DNA from: Burkholderia sp. Bp9143
Lineage (GTDB): Bacteria; Pseudomonadota; Gammaproteobacteria; Burkholderiales; Burkholderiaceae
Assembly (NCBI RefSeq): GCF_003853645.1
Contig: NZ_QTPO01000010.1
Location: forward strand, 62,001 to 126,000
Length of the DNA stretch: 64,000 nucleotides
Direction: 5' to 3'
Part shown: piece after piece, positions 25,748 through 33,606 of the stretch
Numbering within the stretch: the stretch's first letter is position 1
Layout of the letters: each line of letters begins with the position of its first letter
The notes under the pieces: model-generated
What the model was told of the DNA's origin: nothing
Seen by the model: the letters and a program-made list of their open reading frames with translations, nothing else
Databases searched by the model: none
Made by a program: the position numbers and the translations under genes

Positions 25748-27148
25748 TCAGCGGCCGATGGAATCCGCGAGAAAATTGAACAGCCGGTCGAAATTGCAGT
25801 GCGCGACGTTGAACCTCAGCCAGCCCGTCTTGACGCGGCCGGCAAAGAACAGGTGTCCGGGCGCGAGCAAGATGTTCTGCTGCAGTGCGAGCTCGGCCAG
25901 CCGGGACGAATCCGTCTCGTCGCCGGCCGGCCTCGCCCAGACGAACATGCCGGAACGCGGCTCGCAGAACACGTCCATGCCGCTCGCCTCCAGCCGGCGG
26001 CACGTCTTTTCCTGCGCGGCGGCCAATCGGTCCCGCAATTGTTCCGTCTGTTTCCGGTAGTGCCCTTCCGACAACACCGCACTGACGAGACGCTCGGTGA
26101 CGGTCGGCGTCGACATGCCGGACACGAGCTTCTGATACAGGAGCGCTTCGATGACATCGTGATCGGCAACGACGAAGCCGACGCGCAACCCCGCCCCGAT
26201 GGTCTTTGAAAAGCTGCCGACATAGATCACGTTGCGCAGCTGATCCATCGATGCGAGCGTGAAATGTGCACCCTGCACGAGATCGGCCGACACGTCGTCC
26301 TCGACGATCAGGCAATCGTGGCGCTCCGCAATCTTGAGCACCTTGTAGGCCGCCGACGAGCTGTAGCTCGCTCCGGTCGGATTGTGCAACCGGCTGTTCG
26401 TGAAGTAGAGCTTCGGGCGACGTGCTTCGAGCGCGGCTTCCATCGCCGCGACATCCGGCCCGGTGGGCGTCATGGGTATCCCGATGGTTTCCACGTCGCG
26501 CATCCGCAGTGCGACCAGCAGGTCGCTATAACACGGCGCGTCGACCATCACGACGTCGCCGGGCTGCGTGAATTGTCGAATCACGAGATCGAGCGCCTGG
26601 TTCGCGCCCAGCGTCGTCATGATGCCGCCGACGTCGGTTTCGATTTCGTATTCGGCCAATTGACGCACGATCTGTTCGCGAAGCCGGTCGAAGCCCCGCG
26701 CATGTCCGTAGCCGAGCAGGTGCTCGGGGTGCGCCGCGAGTTGCCTCAGCGATCGTGCGATCCCTTCGCTGTCGAACCACGTTTCGGGAAGCCAGCCGGC
26801 ACCTGCATGAATGGCCCCTTCGGTTGCGCCGAGAAAATTGCGCACGAGCCATCCGTTCGTGACCTTCTCGTCGAGCTTTTCCGTCGCTTTCCGCGGCGCG
26901 CCCAGGCGCCGTTCCGACACATAGAAGCCGGACCCGCGACGCGCCACCAGGACGCCTTGCGCGACGAGGCGATCGTAGGCTTCCACCACGGTAAAGGTGG
27001 ACACGCCATGCGCGCCGGCGAACGCGCGGATGCTCGGCACGCGCGCACCCGGCCGCCAGCGCTTTTCGTCGACCTCCCGGATGATGCCCGCCACGATCTG
27101 CATGGTGAGCGACATCTCGGAACCTGCATCCAGGGAAAGAACGGGCTT
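25748..27148 (-). CDS. MocR/GabR-type regulator (GntR HTH + aminotransferase domain)
   Basis: The 466-residue regulator has an N-terminal GntR winged helix (ARVPSIRAFAGAHGVSTFTVVEAYDRLVAQG, residues ~35-65) fused to a fold-type I aminotransferase domain. The latter has MTTLGANQALDLVIRQF, a NSRLHNPTG strand, and the PLP Lys in YVGSFSKTIGAGLRVGFV. Such proteins use PLP to sense an amine or amino acid. The Met at 27148 begins the conserved part; a TTG seven codons upstream is also in frame. It lies between the epimerase (same strand) and the divergent glycerate-kinase operon, with matching TGTACAG boxes on both sides. It is therefore the likely regulator of both. Confidence 0.93.
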   Translation of the reverse strand, partial: KPVLSLDAGSEMSLTMQIVAGIIREVDEKRWRPGARVPSIRAFAGAHGVSTFTVVEAYDRLVAQGVLVARRGSGFYVSERRLGAPRKATEKLDEKVTNGWLVRNFLGATEGAIHAGAGWLPETWFDSEGIARSLRQLAAHPEHLLGYGHARGFDRLREQIVRQLAEYEIETDVGGIMTTLGANQALDLVIRQFTQPGDVVMVDAPCYSDLLVALRMRDVETIGIPMTPTGPDVAAMEAALEARRPKLYFTNSRLHNPTGASYSSSAAYKVLKIAERHDCLIVEDDVSADLVQGAHFTLASMDQLRNVIYVGSFSKTIGAGLRVGFVVADHDVIEALLYQKLVSGMSTPTVTERLVSAVLSEGHYRKQTEQLRDRLAAAQEKTCRRLEASGMDVFCEPRSGMFVWARPAGDETDSSRLAELALQQNILLAPGHLFFAGRVKTGWLRFNVAHCNFDRLFNFLADSIGR

Positions 27149-27193
27149 CATAAGAACGACTCGCAACAAGAGACATGCGTATAGGCCACGGAG

Positions 27194-27230
27194 CCTGTAC
27201 AGCGATCCGCCAGTACAGCCAAGTGTACAT
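27194..27230. promoter_or_regulatory. Cluster of GTACA boxes in the MocR / glycerate kinase gap
   Basis: Three copies stand in a row: CCTGTACAG at 27194, AGTACAG at 27212 and TGTACAT at 27224. They are spaced 12-18 bases apart, just upstream of the MocR start and about 100 bases before the kinase start. Directly repeated short boxes are how MocR proteins usually bind. The same box precedes the epimerase gene. Confidence 0.6.
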
Positions 27231-27316
27231 GTATCTGTGCAGGGTGTTTGCCTAAATTGCTCTTACGTCACCGCTGCATGCGTTCGGCGAGACGGCAACC
27301 CTTCACAGATACCCGT

Positions 27317-28726
27317 ATGAAGAAAATACGAAATTCCGCAGAGCTTCTCTCTCAGGGCGCCGTCGAATCCCGGCGCATCGTTCTGGACATTGCCGACCGC
27401 ACGCTCCAGCGTCTCGACGGCTACCAGCGCATTCGAAGCATCATGCGCGTCGACGGCGACATGCTGCATATCGGCACGCGCTCCTGGGACTTGTCGAAAA
27501 AGCGCAACGTGTATCTGGTCGGCGCGGGCAAGGCCTGCAATCACATGGCGATGGCCGTCGACCACGTGCTCGGAGACCGGCTGACGTATGGCATTGCCAT
27601 CGTGAAGATCCATGAGGAATCCGATCGTTTCAATAAAACGGAAGTGTTCGTCGGTGGGCATCCGCTGCCGAACGAGGAAGGCCATCGCGCGTCGCGGAAG
27701 ATCATCGAACTCGTCGATCAGGCCGGGCCCGACGATCTGTTCATCGCGGTGATCAGCGGCGGCAGCTCCGCGCTCATGTCGTGCCCGATCGACGGCATCA
27801 CGCTGCAGGACGAGATCGACACGACCGACGTGCTGCTCAAATCCGGCGCGGGCATCTATGAAATCAACGCGGTACGCCGGCACATTTCCGCACTCAACGG
27901 CGGCATGCTTGCCAAGCGCATTCAGGCCGTGGGCGCAGAGCTGATCGGCTTCGGAATCAGCGATGCGGTGGGTTCTCCGGCGACGGGCGATATCGCTGTT
28001 CCGTACGCAGCGTACAAGAGCACGCCGATCGGCCCCGACATGACGACGCTCGACGATGCGCGCGCGACCATCGTGAATCGCAACGTCGCGGACCGCCTGC
28101 CCAAGAGCGTCGTCGATTTCCTGATGAACGCGGGACCCGAAGCGGAAACGCCCAAGGCATTTCCCGAGAACACCTACTTCCTGCTCAACACGCTGCCGGA
28201 TTCGTGCATTTACGCGAAGGAGATCTGCGAGGAAATGGGCATACCGGCGATGATCGTCACGTCATTCCTCGAAGGAGAAAGTCGTGACGCCGGGACGTTC
28301 CTCGCAGCGATCGCGCGCGAGATCCAGACCTACGGCAGACCGATCAAGCCGCCGTGCGTACTGCTCAGCTCCGGCGAAGTCACGACGCTGATCAACGACA
28401 ACAGCATCATCAAAGGGCATGGCGGCCCCGGCCAGGAAATGACGGTGAGCTTTGCCATTACCGCGGAGAAGACCCGCGGCGCATGCCTGCTGTCGATCGA
28501 CAGCGAAGGGACGGACGGAACGGCGAAAGTCGCCGGCGGCATCACGGATTCGACGAGCCTCAAGGCAGCCGCCGCGAAGGGCGTCAGCCTGTACCAGGCA
28601 TTGCGCGAGCATAGCTGTTACGAAGCGCTTGCGGCGATCGATTCGGCCATCTTCACGGGCAACACCGGCACCAACCTGTGCGACCTGAACATCCTGTACG
28701 TCCCGGCGGCGACGGAGGGCCTGTGA
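27317..28726 (+). CDS. MOFRL-type glycerate 2-kinase
   Basis: The 469-residue protein of the TtuD/GK class II family phosphorylates D-glycerate at O2 with ATP. The N-terminal half has VYLVGAGKACNHMA, VGGHPLPNEEG and the glycine-rich AVISGGSSALMSCP. Then comes NAVRRHISALNGGMLAK, and the MOFRL domain at the C-terminus carries SSGEVTTLI....KGHGGPGQEM and SIDSEGTDG. It is longer than the usual ~420 residues, mainly in the middle. The chosen ATG has only a weak ribosome site. It overlaps the enolase-like gene by one base (TGATG), so the two are coupled. The product, 2-phosphoglycerate or an analogue, would be the natural substrate for that partner. A truncated copy lies at 49919. Confidence 0.88.
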   Translation: MKKIRNSAELLSQGAVESRRIVLDIADRTLQRLDGYQRIRSIMRVDGDMLHIGTRSWDLSKKRNVYLVGAGKACNHMAMAVDHVLGDRLTYGIAIVKIHEESDRFNKTEVFVGGHPLPNEEGHRASRKIIELVDQAGPDDLFIAVISGGSSALMSCPIDGITLQDEIDTTDVLLKSGAGIYEINAVRRHISALNGGMLAKRIQAVGAELIGFGISDAVGSPATGDIAVPYAAYKSTPIGPDMTTLDDARATIVNRNVADRLPKSVVDFLMNAGPEAETPKAFPENTYFLLNTLPDSCIYAKEICEEMGIPAMIVTSFLEGESRDAGTFLAAIAREIQTYGRPIKPPCVLLSSGEVTTLINDNSIIKGHGGPGQEMTVSFAITAEKTRGACLLSIDSEGTDGTAKVAGGITDSTSLKAAAAKGVSLYQALREHSCYEALAAIDSAIFTGNTGTNLCDLNILYVPAATEGL

Positions 28727-30000
28727 TGACCGACAAGATCTCCTCCGTTCATGCGCAGCAAATCATCGACTGCAAATGCCGGCCGGCCGTCGAGGTCGAG
28801 ATCCGCACCGAAAGCGGCGCGATCGGACGCGGCGCGGCGCCGACCGGGACGTCGGTCGGCATGCACGAGTCGTTCGTTCTTCGGGACGGCGATCCGACCA
28901 CGTACAAGGGTCTCAGCGTGCACAAGGCCGTCGACTACGCGGCGAACGTCCTCGGCCCCGCGTTGATCGGCATGGACGTGTTCGACCAGCGCGCGATCGA
29001 CGACAAGATGATCGCGCTCGACGGCACGCCGGACAAGCATCGTCTCGGCGGCAATACGATCTATTCCGTTTCCATTGCGGCGTTTCGCGCGGCGGCCGCT
29101 TCTCGCGCGATTCCGCTCTACGAGCACATTGCCGGTAGAGCGCTGCGGACCGTTCCGGTGCCCTGCTTCAATGTCGTCAACGGCGGACGTTACGACGGAT
29201 TCACTCAGGCATTCAACGAATTCCTCATCGTGCCCTACGGGACCGACAGCATCGATTTCTCGATCGAGATGGCGGTAGCCGTGTTTCAGAAGCTGGGCGA
29301 CGTCCTGACTGCGTATCTCGGACACAAGCCGCAAGTGGCCAGTTCGTATGGTTATGCCGCGCCATCGGAAGATCCGGAGATGATCCTCACGCTGATGCAG
29401 AAGGCCATCGACGAATGCGGCTATACCAACCGCATCGCGTTCGCACTGGATTGCGCATCGAGCGAAATGTACGACAAGCAGACGGGCCGCTATCTCCTCA
29501 AGGGAGAACACGTGTCGGCCGACGAACTGATTGCGTATGCCAGGTACCTGACCGAACGATTCAATCTCGTCTTCATCGAAGACCTCCTCGATGAAAACGA
29601 CTGGGCGGGCTACAGCAAGGCCGTGCGGGAGCTCGAGCGGACGATCGTACTCGGCGACGATCTCACGGTGACGAACCTCGAACTGTTGCGCAAGGCTCAC
29701 GACACGCATGCGGTGGACGGTTTCGTCCTCAAGCCCAACCAGGTCGGCACCATCACCGAGGCACTGGATGCCTATCGCTTCGCCGAAGCGCACGGCATGA
29801 TCGCCGTGCCGTCCGGCCGCTCCGGTGGCGTGGTGGACGATGTCGTGATGGATTTCTCCGTCGGGCTCGAAGTCCCGTTCCAGAAGAACGGCGCACCGCG
29901 CTCGGGCGAACGCATCGAGAAACTGAACTTCCTGATGCGCGCCAACGCCCGCAGCCCGGGCTGCCGCCTCTACGACATCACACCGCTGCTGCGGTTCTAG
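28726..30000 (+). CDS. Enolase-family protein with altered active site
   Basis: The 424-residue protein aligns along its whole length with enolase. Conserved are the Mg ligands Asp242, Glu286 and Asp311, the base Lys336 (FVLKPNQVG), Arg365-Ser366 and Glu165. But true enolase has GDEGGFAP with the acid Glu, while here it is SSYGYAAP (206-213). The NGGEHA His is Tyr156, and the SHRSG His is Gly364. So the metal site and the proton-abstracting Lys remain, and the groups that help expel hydroxide and hold the substrate are changed. It is coupled to a glycerate-type kinase gene. I infer elimination or isomerisation of another phosphorylated hydroxyacid; housekeeping enolase activity is unlikely. 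Confidence 0.85.
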   Translation: MTDKISSVHAQQIIDCKCRPAVEVEIRTESGAIGRGAAPTGTSVGMHESFVLRDGDPTTYKGLSVHKAVDYAANVLGPALIGMDVFDQRAIDDKMIALDGTPDKHRLGGNTIYSVSIAAFRAAAASRAIPLYEHIAGRALRTVPVPCFNVVNGGRYDGFTQAFNEFLIVPYGTDSIDFSIEMAVAVFQKLGDVLTAYLGHKPQVASSYGYAAPSEDPEMILTLMQKAIDECGYTNRIAFALDCASSEMYDKQTGRYLLKGEHVSADELIAYARYLTERFNLVFIEDLLDENDWAGYSKAVRELERTIVLGDDLTVTNLELLRKAHDTHAVDGFVLKPNQVGTITEALDAYRFAEAHGMIAVPSGRSGGVVDDVVMDFSVGLEVPFQKNGAPRSGERIEKLNFLMRANARSPGCRLYDITPLLRF

Positions 30001-30063
30001 TCCTCCGCTTCATCCATCCATTGTTCGTCTGTCGTCGCAACCCTTTCCGAAAAGGCCATCACC

Positions 30064-31185
30064 ATGTATCCGAAGATCGACTTTCTGTACCTGTCCGAAC
30101 CCGACACCATCGCCGCCGGCGTACTGGACGCCGCGCGTTGCGTCACCGTGTGCGAGGAAACCTTCAGCCTGCTCGGCAAGGGCGATTACCTGATGGGCGG
30201 CGCCAACCACAACAACCACGGCATGAACATCGTGTTTCCGAAGGAAACGCCGTTCCCGAACATGCCGGTGGCCGGTCCGGACCGCCGCTTCGCCGCGATG
30301 CCCGGTTATCTCGGCGGACGCTTCGACGTGTGCGGCAACAAGTGGTATGGCTCCAATCACGCGAACGTCGAGAAAGGCTTGCCGCGCTCGATCCTCACGA
30401 TGATGCTGAACGACAAGGACACGGGCGCCCCGCTCGCGATGATGTCCGCGAACTTGCTGAGCGCGGCCCGCACCGGCGCGGTGCCGGGCGTTGCGGCAAA
30501 GCACCTCGCGAACAAGCACGCCCGGACCGTTTCCGTGATCGGCTGCGGCCCGATCAACAAGGCCTGCTTCACGGCAATCATCACGCAGCTCAAGGAAGTG
30601 AAGAAGGTGGTCTGCTTCGACGTGTTCCTCGACAAGGCGAACGAATTCGCGAGCTGGGTCAGCGATACGTACGACATCGAGGCAGTCGGCGTCGATCAGG
30701 CCGAACAGGGCTTCCGCGGCGCCGACGTGATCACGGTCGCTGCATCGCGCCTGAAGCCGCTGTATTTCAAGGACGAATGGATCGAGGAAGGTGCAACGTT
30801 GCTGATTTCCGGTCCGTTCAATACCGACGAATCGTTCCTCACCAGCGCAAAGATCGTTTTCGACCATACGCCGCTGCAGGAGGCCTATGTCGAAGACGCG
30901 ATCGCTTCCGGCAACAAGGATGCGTACTACAGCGGCGTGATCGGCGGTCCGTTCTACCGGCTGATCGATGCGGGCAAGCTGCCCGCGCTGAAGGATTCCA
31001 CCGGCCTCGGCGACGTGGTCAACGGCGTGAAGTCCGGCCGCGAGCAGGACAAGGACCGTGTCATCTTCATCGCGTGCGGGATGGCGGTGTTCGACATCAG
31101 CTGGGGCTACGAGCTGTACCAGAACGCACTGGCCAATGGAATCGGCCAGTCGCTGAATCTGTGGGACAAGCCGAGTCAGGCGTAA
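30064..31185 (+). CDS. Ornithine cyclodeaminase / mu-crystallin family protein
   Basis: The 373-residue NAD(P)-binding protein of the OCD/mu-crystallin family has ARTGAVPGVAAKHLA before the Rossmann fold SVIGCGPINKACF (~156-168) and a late STGLGDVVNG segment. It is longer than bacterial ornithine cyclodeaminase, with an N-terminal insert (MGGANHNNHGMNIVFP). It resembles proteins annotated as tyramine oxidase subunit B. Family members reduce cyclic or open ketimines or cyclise ornithine. In an operon with a kinase and an enolase-like protein, a reductase of an imine or keto product is a reasonable guess. It could also act as a pyrroline-2-carboxylate reductase for the hydroxyproline genes nearby. 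Confidence 0.82.
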   Translation: MYPKIDFLYLSEPDTIAAGVLDAARCVTVCEETFSLLGKGDYLMGGANHNNHGMNIVFPKETPFPNMPVAGPDRRFAAMPGYLGGRFDVCGNKWYGSNHANVEKGLPRSILTMMLNDKDTGAPLAMMSANLLSAARTGAVPGVAAKHLANKHARTVSVIGCGPINKACFTAIITQLKEVKKVVCFDVFLDKANEFASWVSDTYDIEAVGVDQAEQGFRGADVITVAASRLKPLYFKDEWIEEGATLLISGPFNTDESFLTSAKIVFDHTPLQEAYVEDAIASGNKDAYYSGVIGGPFYRLIDAGKLPALKDSTGLGDVVNGVKSGREQDKDRVIFIACGMAVFDISWGYELYQNALANGIGQSLNLWDKPSQA

Positions 31186-31216
31186 TGCGCTGACTGCCAT
31201 GTCAGAGTGAAGCGAT

Positions 31217-31265
31217 GCAGGCCCTGTATGTCCACTCGACGTGCGGGGCCTGCTCCATTTTTGCC
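31217..31265 (+). terminator. Candidate terminator after the kinase/enolase/OCD operon
   Basis: GCAGGCCC at 31217-31224 pairs perfectly with GGGCCTGC at 31246-31253 and is followed by TCCATTTTTG. The loop is long (21 bases) but contains further partial pairing. It lies 32 bases after the OCD-family stop. Confidence 0.5.
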
Positions 31266-31403
31266 ACTTGCTTTTACCTTCCTGGCCTGAAAGCGTGCTC
31301 ACAAGCGCAGCCGGGCCTGCATTGCGCAAGCCCGGCGTCTCTCTTCAGCACGCGATGGATGAACAGCAGGAAGGCGGCGGCGCGGCGCGCCGCGCCGGTT
31401 ACA

Positions 31404-31697
31404 TCAGGCCGCCCGCTTGACGAGGCCGCGGAGCTCCACCGGGAACAGCATGTCGCGGGCGATCGAATCATCTTCTCGCAGCGCATTGGCTGCGTCGTGC
31501 ACGCCGAAGAAGTCGAGGAACAGCGGCGACTGAAGAATCAGCATGTCGAATCCCGGCAATACGGTCTTGCCTTGTCCCATCGCCGCCTTCAGCCATGGCG
31601 TCGGCTGGTTGTTCATCAGAATGTCGCGGACTTGCGCGGACGGACCCAGCCGCTCGGTCGGCACCGGCAGCGGATCGCTCGTCTTCAGGCCCAGCGG
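31404..31697 (-). pseudogene. Shikimate dehydrogenase-like C-terminal fragment
   Basis: About 98 codons match the C-terminal third of the shikimate-dehydrogenase homologue encoded at 33607, from PLGLKTSDPLPVP through LPGFDMLILQSPLFLDFFG to LFPVELRGLVKR. Nothing of the substrate-binding N-domain or the Rossmann Gly motif is left. Upstream it joins directly to an ABC permease fragment in another frame. Identity to the intact gene is high but far from complete, so this is the end of an older paralogous operon, not a fresh copy. Confidence 0.8.
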
Positions 31698-31980
31698 CAA
31701 CGCCGACCGACGAGATCAGCGCGCTTTCCTTGAAAAGGCTGATGATGTTCGATAGCAGCGGTGGAATCGCGCGCGGCAGCGCCTGCGGAAAAATCACGTG
31801 AACGATCTTCACGCGCGGCGACAGGCTCAGCGCGATACACGCGTCGTGCTGCTCGGACGAGATCGACTTGAGCGCGCCGCGAAACGTCTCGCCGGTGATC
31901 GCAGTCATGTACAGGGGCAGCGAGATGATCACTGACAGGGGGTAGCCGTACCTTTCGTGCATTTTCTGGCGGTTTTGACA
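31698..31980 (-). pseudogene. Amino-acid ABC permease fragment
   Basis: About 85 codons match the middle of the permease encoded at 38036. The fragment runs through SVIISLPLYMTAITGETFRG, the EAA-loop region SEQHDACIALSLSPRVKIV and ISLFKESALISSVG. The first membrane segments and the last one are missing. At about 31697 it changes into the shikimate-dehydrogenase fragment, so a deletion has fused two genes that are several kilobases apart in the intact operon. Confidence 0.8.
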
Positions 31981-32119
31981 CAAAATCTCCTGTAATTCAA
32001 CAAGTTGAAAATCAGCAAGTTTCGTGAAAGCCGAGAGGCCGAAAAGGCTTGCAGTAAGCGTCTCTGCGAGCGGTCACCGTCAGATTTCGCACGATTCGAA
32101 CGAATACCCCAATAAGAAG

Positions 32120-32148
32120 CGGCTCCGGGACACATCGTCCGGGAGCCG
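32120..32148 (-). terminator. Candidate terminator for the porin/hydroxyproline operon
   Basis: CGGCTCCGGG and CCGGGAGCCG form a near-perfect 10-base stem (one mismatch) with a nine-base loop, 23 bases past the porin stop. On the minus strand it is followed by CTTCTTATT, a modest T-rich tail. Confidence 0.5.
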
Positions 32149-32171
32149 TTCAACTCGGAGTGGAGACCTTC

Positions 32172-33308
32172 TTAGAACCGGTGACGCAGGCCGACCGTTG
32201 CGATCGCCTGGGAGCGCTTCCCTGCATCGATGTCCGTCGATCCGATCACGGCTTGCGCGGCGCCCGCGCCGTTCTCGCCAGTCGCATGGCCGTACGACGC
32301 CACGGCGTACACGTCAGTGCGCTTGCTCAGGTTGTAGTCGGCGCCGATGCTGAACTGATGGTACTTCGCCGACGAATCGCCCAACGAGCGCAGATAGTTG
32401 TAGCCGATCTCGGTCACCAGTGCCGGGCTCACCTGCCACAGTGCGTAGACCGACCCGTTGTGATATTTCTCCGACCGACTGAATGCCGACGACGCATCCG
32501 GGTTGTATTGCGAGTAGCTGTAATAGCCGCCCAGCGTGAAATCGCCGAGCGCATATCTCCCGCCGGCACGCGCAATGTTGACCGAACGCGCGGAAGCATA
32601 CGCGCCATTGACACTGCTGCTGAACAGCGAGTCGGCCGACGTCTTGGTTCGCTGCGCGGCGGAGCCGTTCCCGTTATCGATATGGAGCACGCCGGCCGCC
32701 ACGGCCAGCGGTCCGTTCGTATAGGCCGCCGCGCCGCTGTAGGTCTGTCCGGAACCAACCGCCCCGGCCACACCACCGAACGAATACATTGCGGAGAACT
32801 GCAAGCCGGACCAGCTTGGACTCGACCACTTGACCGCGTTGTTGATGCGAACGCTGTTGTCGGCGTTGTCGATATCACCAGGCGACGAGAAGAAGCCACC
32901 AAGGTAGTTGTCGCCCTGCACTGGCTGCACCAGGTCGATGAGCGGATCATACTGACGCCCCAGCGTGACCGTGCCCCAGGTGCTGGCATCCGACAGCCCC
33001 ACGTACGCTTGCCGGCCGAACATGCGACCGCCTTGACCGAGCGTGCCCGTGGTGGAATTGAAGCCGTTTTCGATCTGGAAGATCGTCTTCAGCCCACCGC
33101 CGAGATCCTCACTGCCCTTCAACCCCCAGCGCGAGCCCGACTCGGTACCGCTCGCCATCAGGATCTGCGTCGATTTCCCACCGCTGTTATGGACATACAT
33201 CAGCCCGGTGTCGACGACCCCGTAAAGCGTCACGGAATTGTCCGCATACGCGTGCGATGCGAAGACACCTGCTGCGATGGCGATTGCCTTTACGTACGGA
33301 TTCTTCAT
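32172..33308 (-). CDS. Outer-membrane porin, Burkholderia OmpC-like
   Basis: The 378-residue porin precursor has a signal peptide cut after ASHAYA and mature start DNSVTLYGVVDTG. The hallmark segments SRWGLKGSEDLGGGLKTIF, FGRQAYVGLSDASTWGTVTLGRQYD and the terminal Phe (GLRHRF) are all present. The start has GAGGGG upstream. It ends the minus-strand run of hydroxyproline-type genes, 298 bases after the shikimate-dehydrogenase-like gene. It may be cotranscribed with them or have its own promoter. It is clearly different in its loops from the porin at 9159. Confidence 0.95.
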   Translation of the reverse strand: MKNPYVKAIAIAAGVFASHAYADNSVTLYGVVDTGLMYVHNSGGKSTQILMASGTESGSRWGLKGSEDLGGGLKTIFQIENGFNSTTGTLGQGGRMFGRQAYVGLSDASTWGTVTLGRQYDPLIDLVQPVQGDNYLGGFFSSPGDIDNADNSVRINNAVKWSSPSWSGLQFSAMYSFGGVAGAVGSGQTYSGAAAYTNGPLAVAAGVLHIDNGNGSAAQRTKTSADSLFSSSVNGAYASARSVNIARAGGRYALGDFTLGGYYSYSQYNPDASSAFSRSEKYHNGSVYALWQVSPALVTEIGYNYLRSLGDSSAKYHQFSIGADYNLSKRTDVYAVASYGHATGENGAGAAQAVIGSTDIDAGKRSQAIATVGLRHRF

Positions 33309-33606
33309 TCAATCCCCTCAACCCTGAAAGTCAATTAGTCATACTTATCAAACCACCCGGAATGCGATCTTGTTTCTCCCGCTCGATGAGTCATGCCGGG
33401 TGAGGCTCGGTGGCGCCCGTTCCGTCGTTTCGTGACAAACCGAAGCCGATCGCCAAAAGCGATGAACAGGCACTCACTTTCCGTCGACTGCCTCAACGAA
33501 AGGTCGTCTCGGAATCTTTCAAATCGTCTTCGGGACGCAACCCAATGCTTCCCGAGTCTCCGACGAACCTATCTGTCTCGTCCAAGGACTCACGAATCAC
33601 GATCAA
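33309..33606. other. Porin upstream region, no gene
   Basis: These 298 bases lie between the porin and the shikimate-dehydrogenase-like gene on the same strand. The part next to the porin is AT-richer and probably holds a porin promoter, but I could not settle on one. No repeat or hairpin stood out. Confidence 0.4.

Noticed and set aside
28726-30000. Second housekeeping enolase
   Set aside because: The catalytic acid loop and both active-site His are replaced, so ordinary enolase activity is unlikely.
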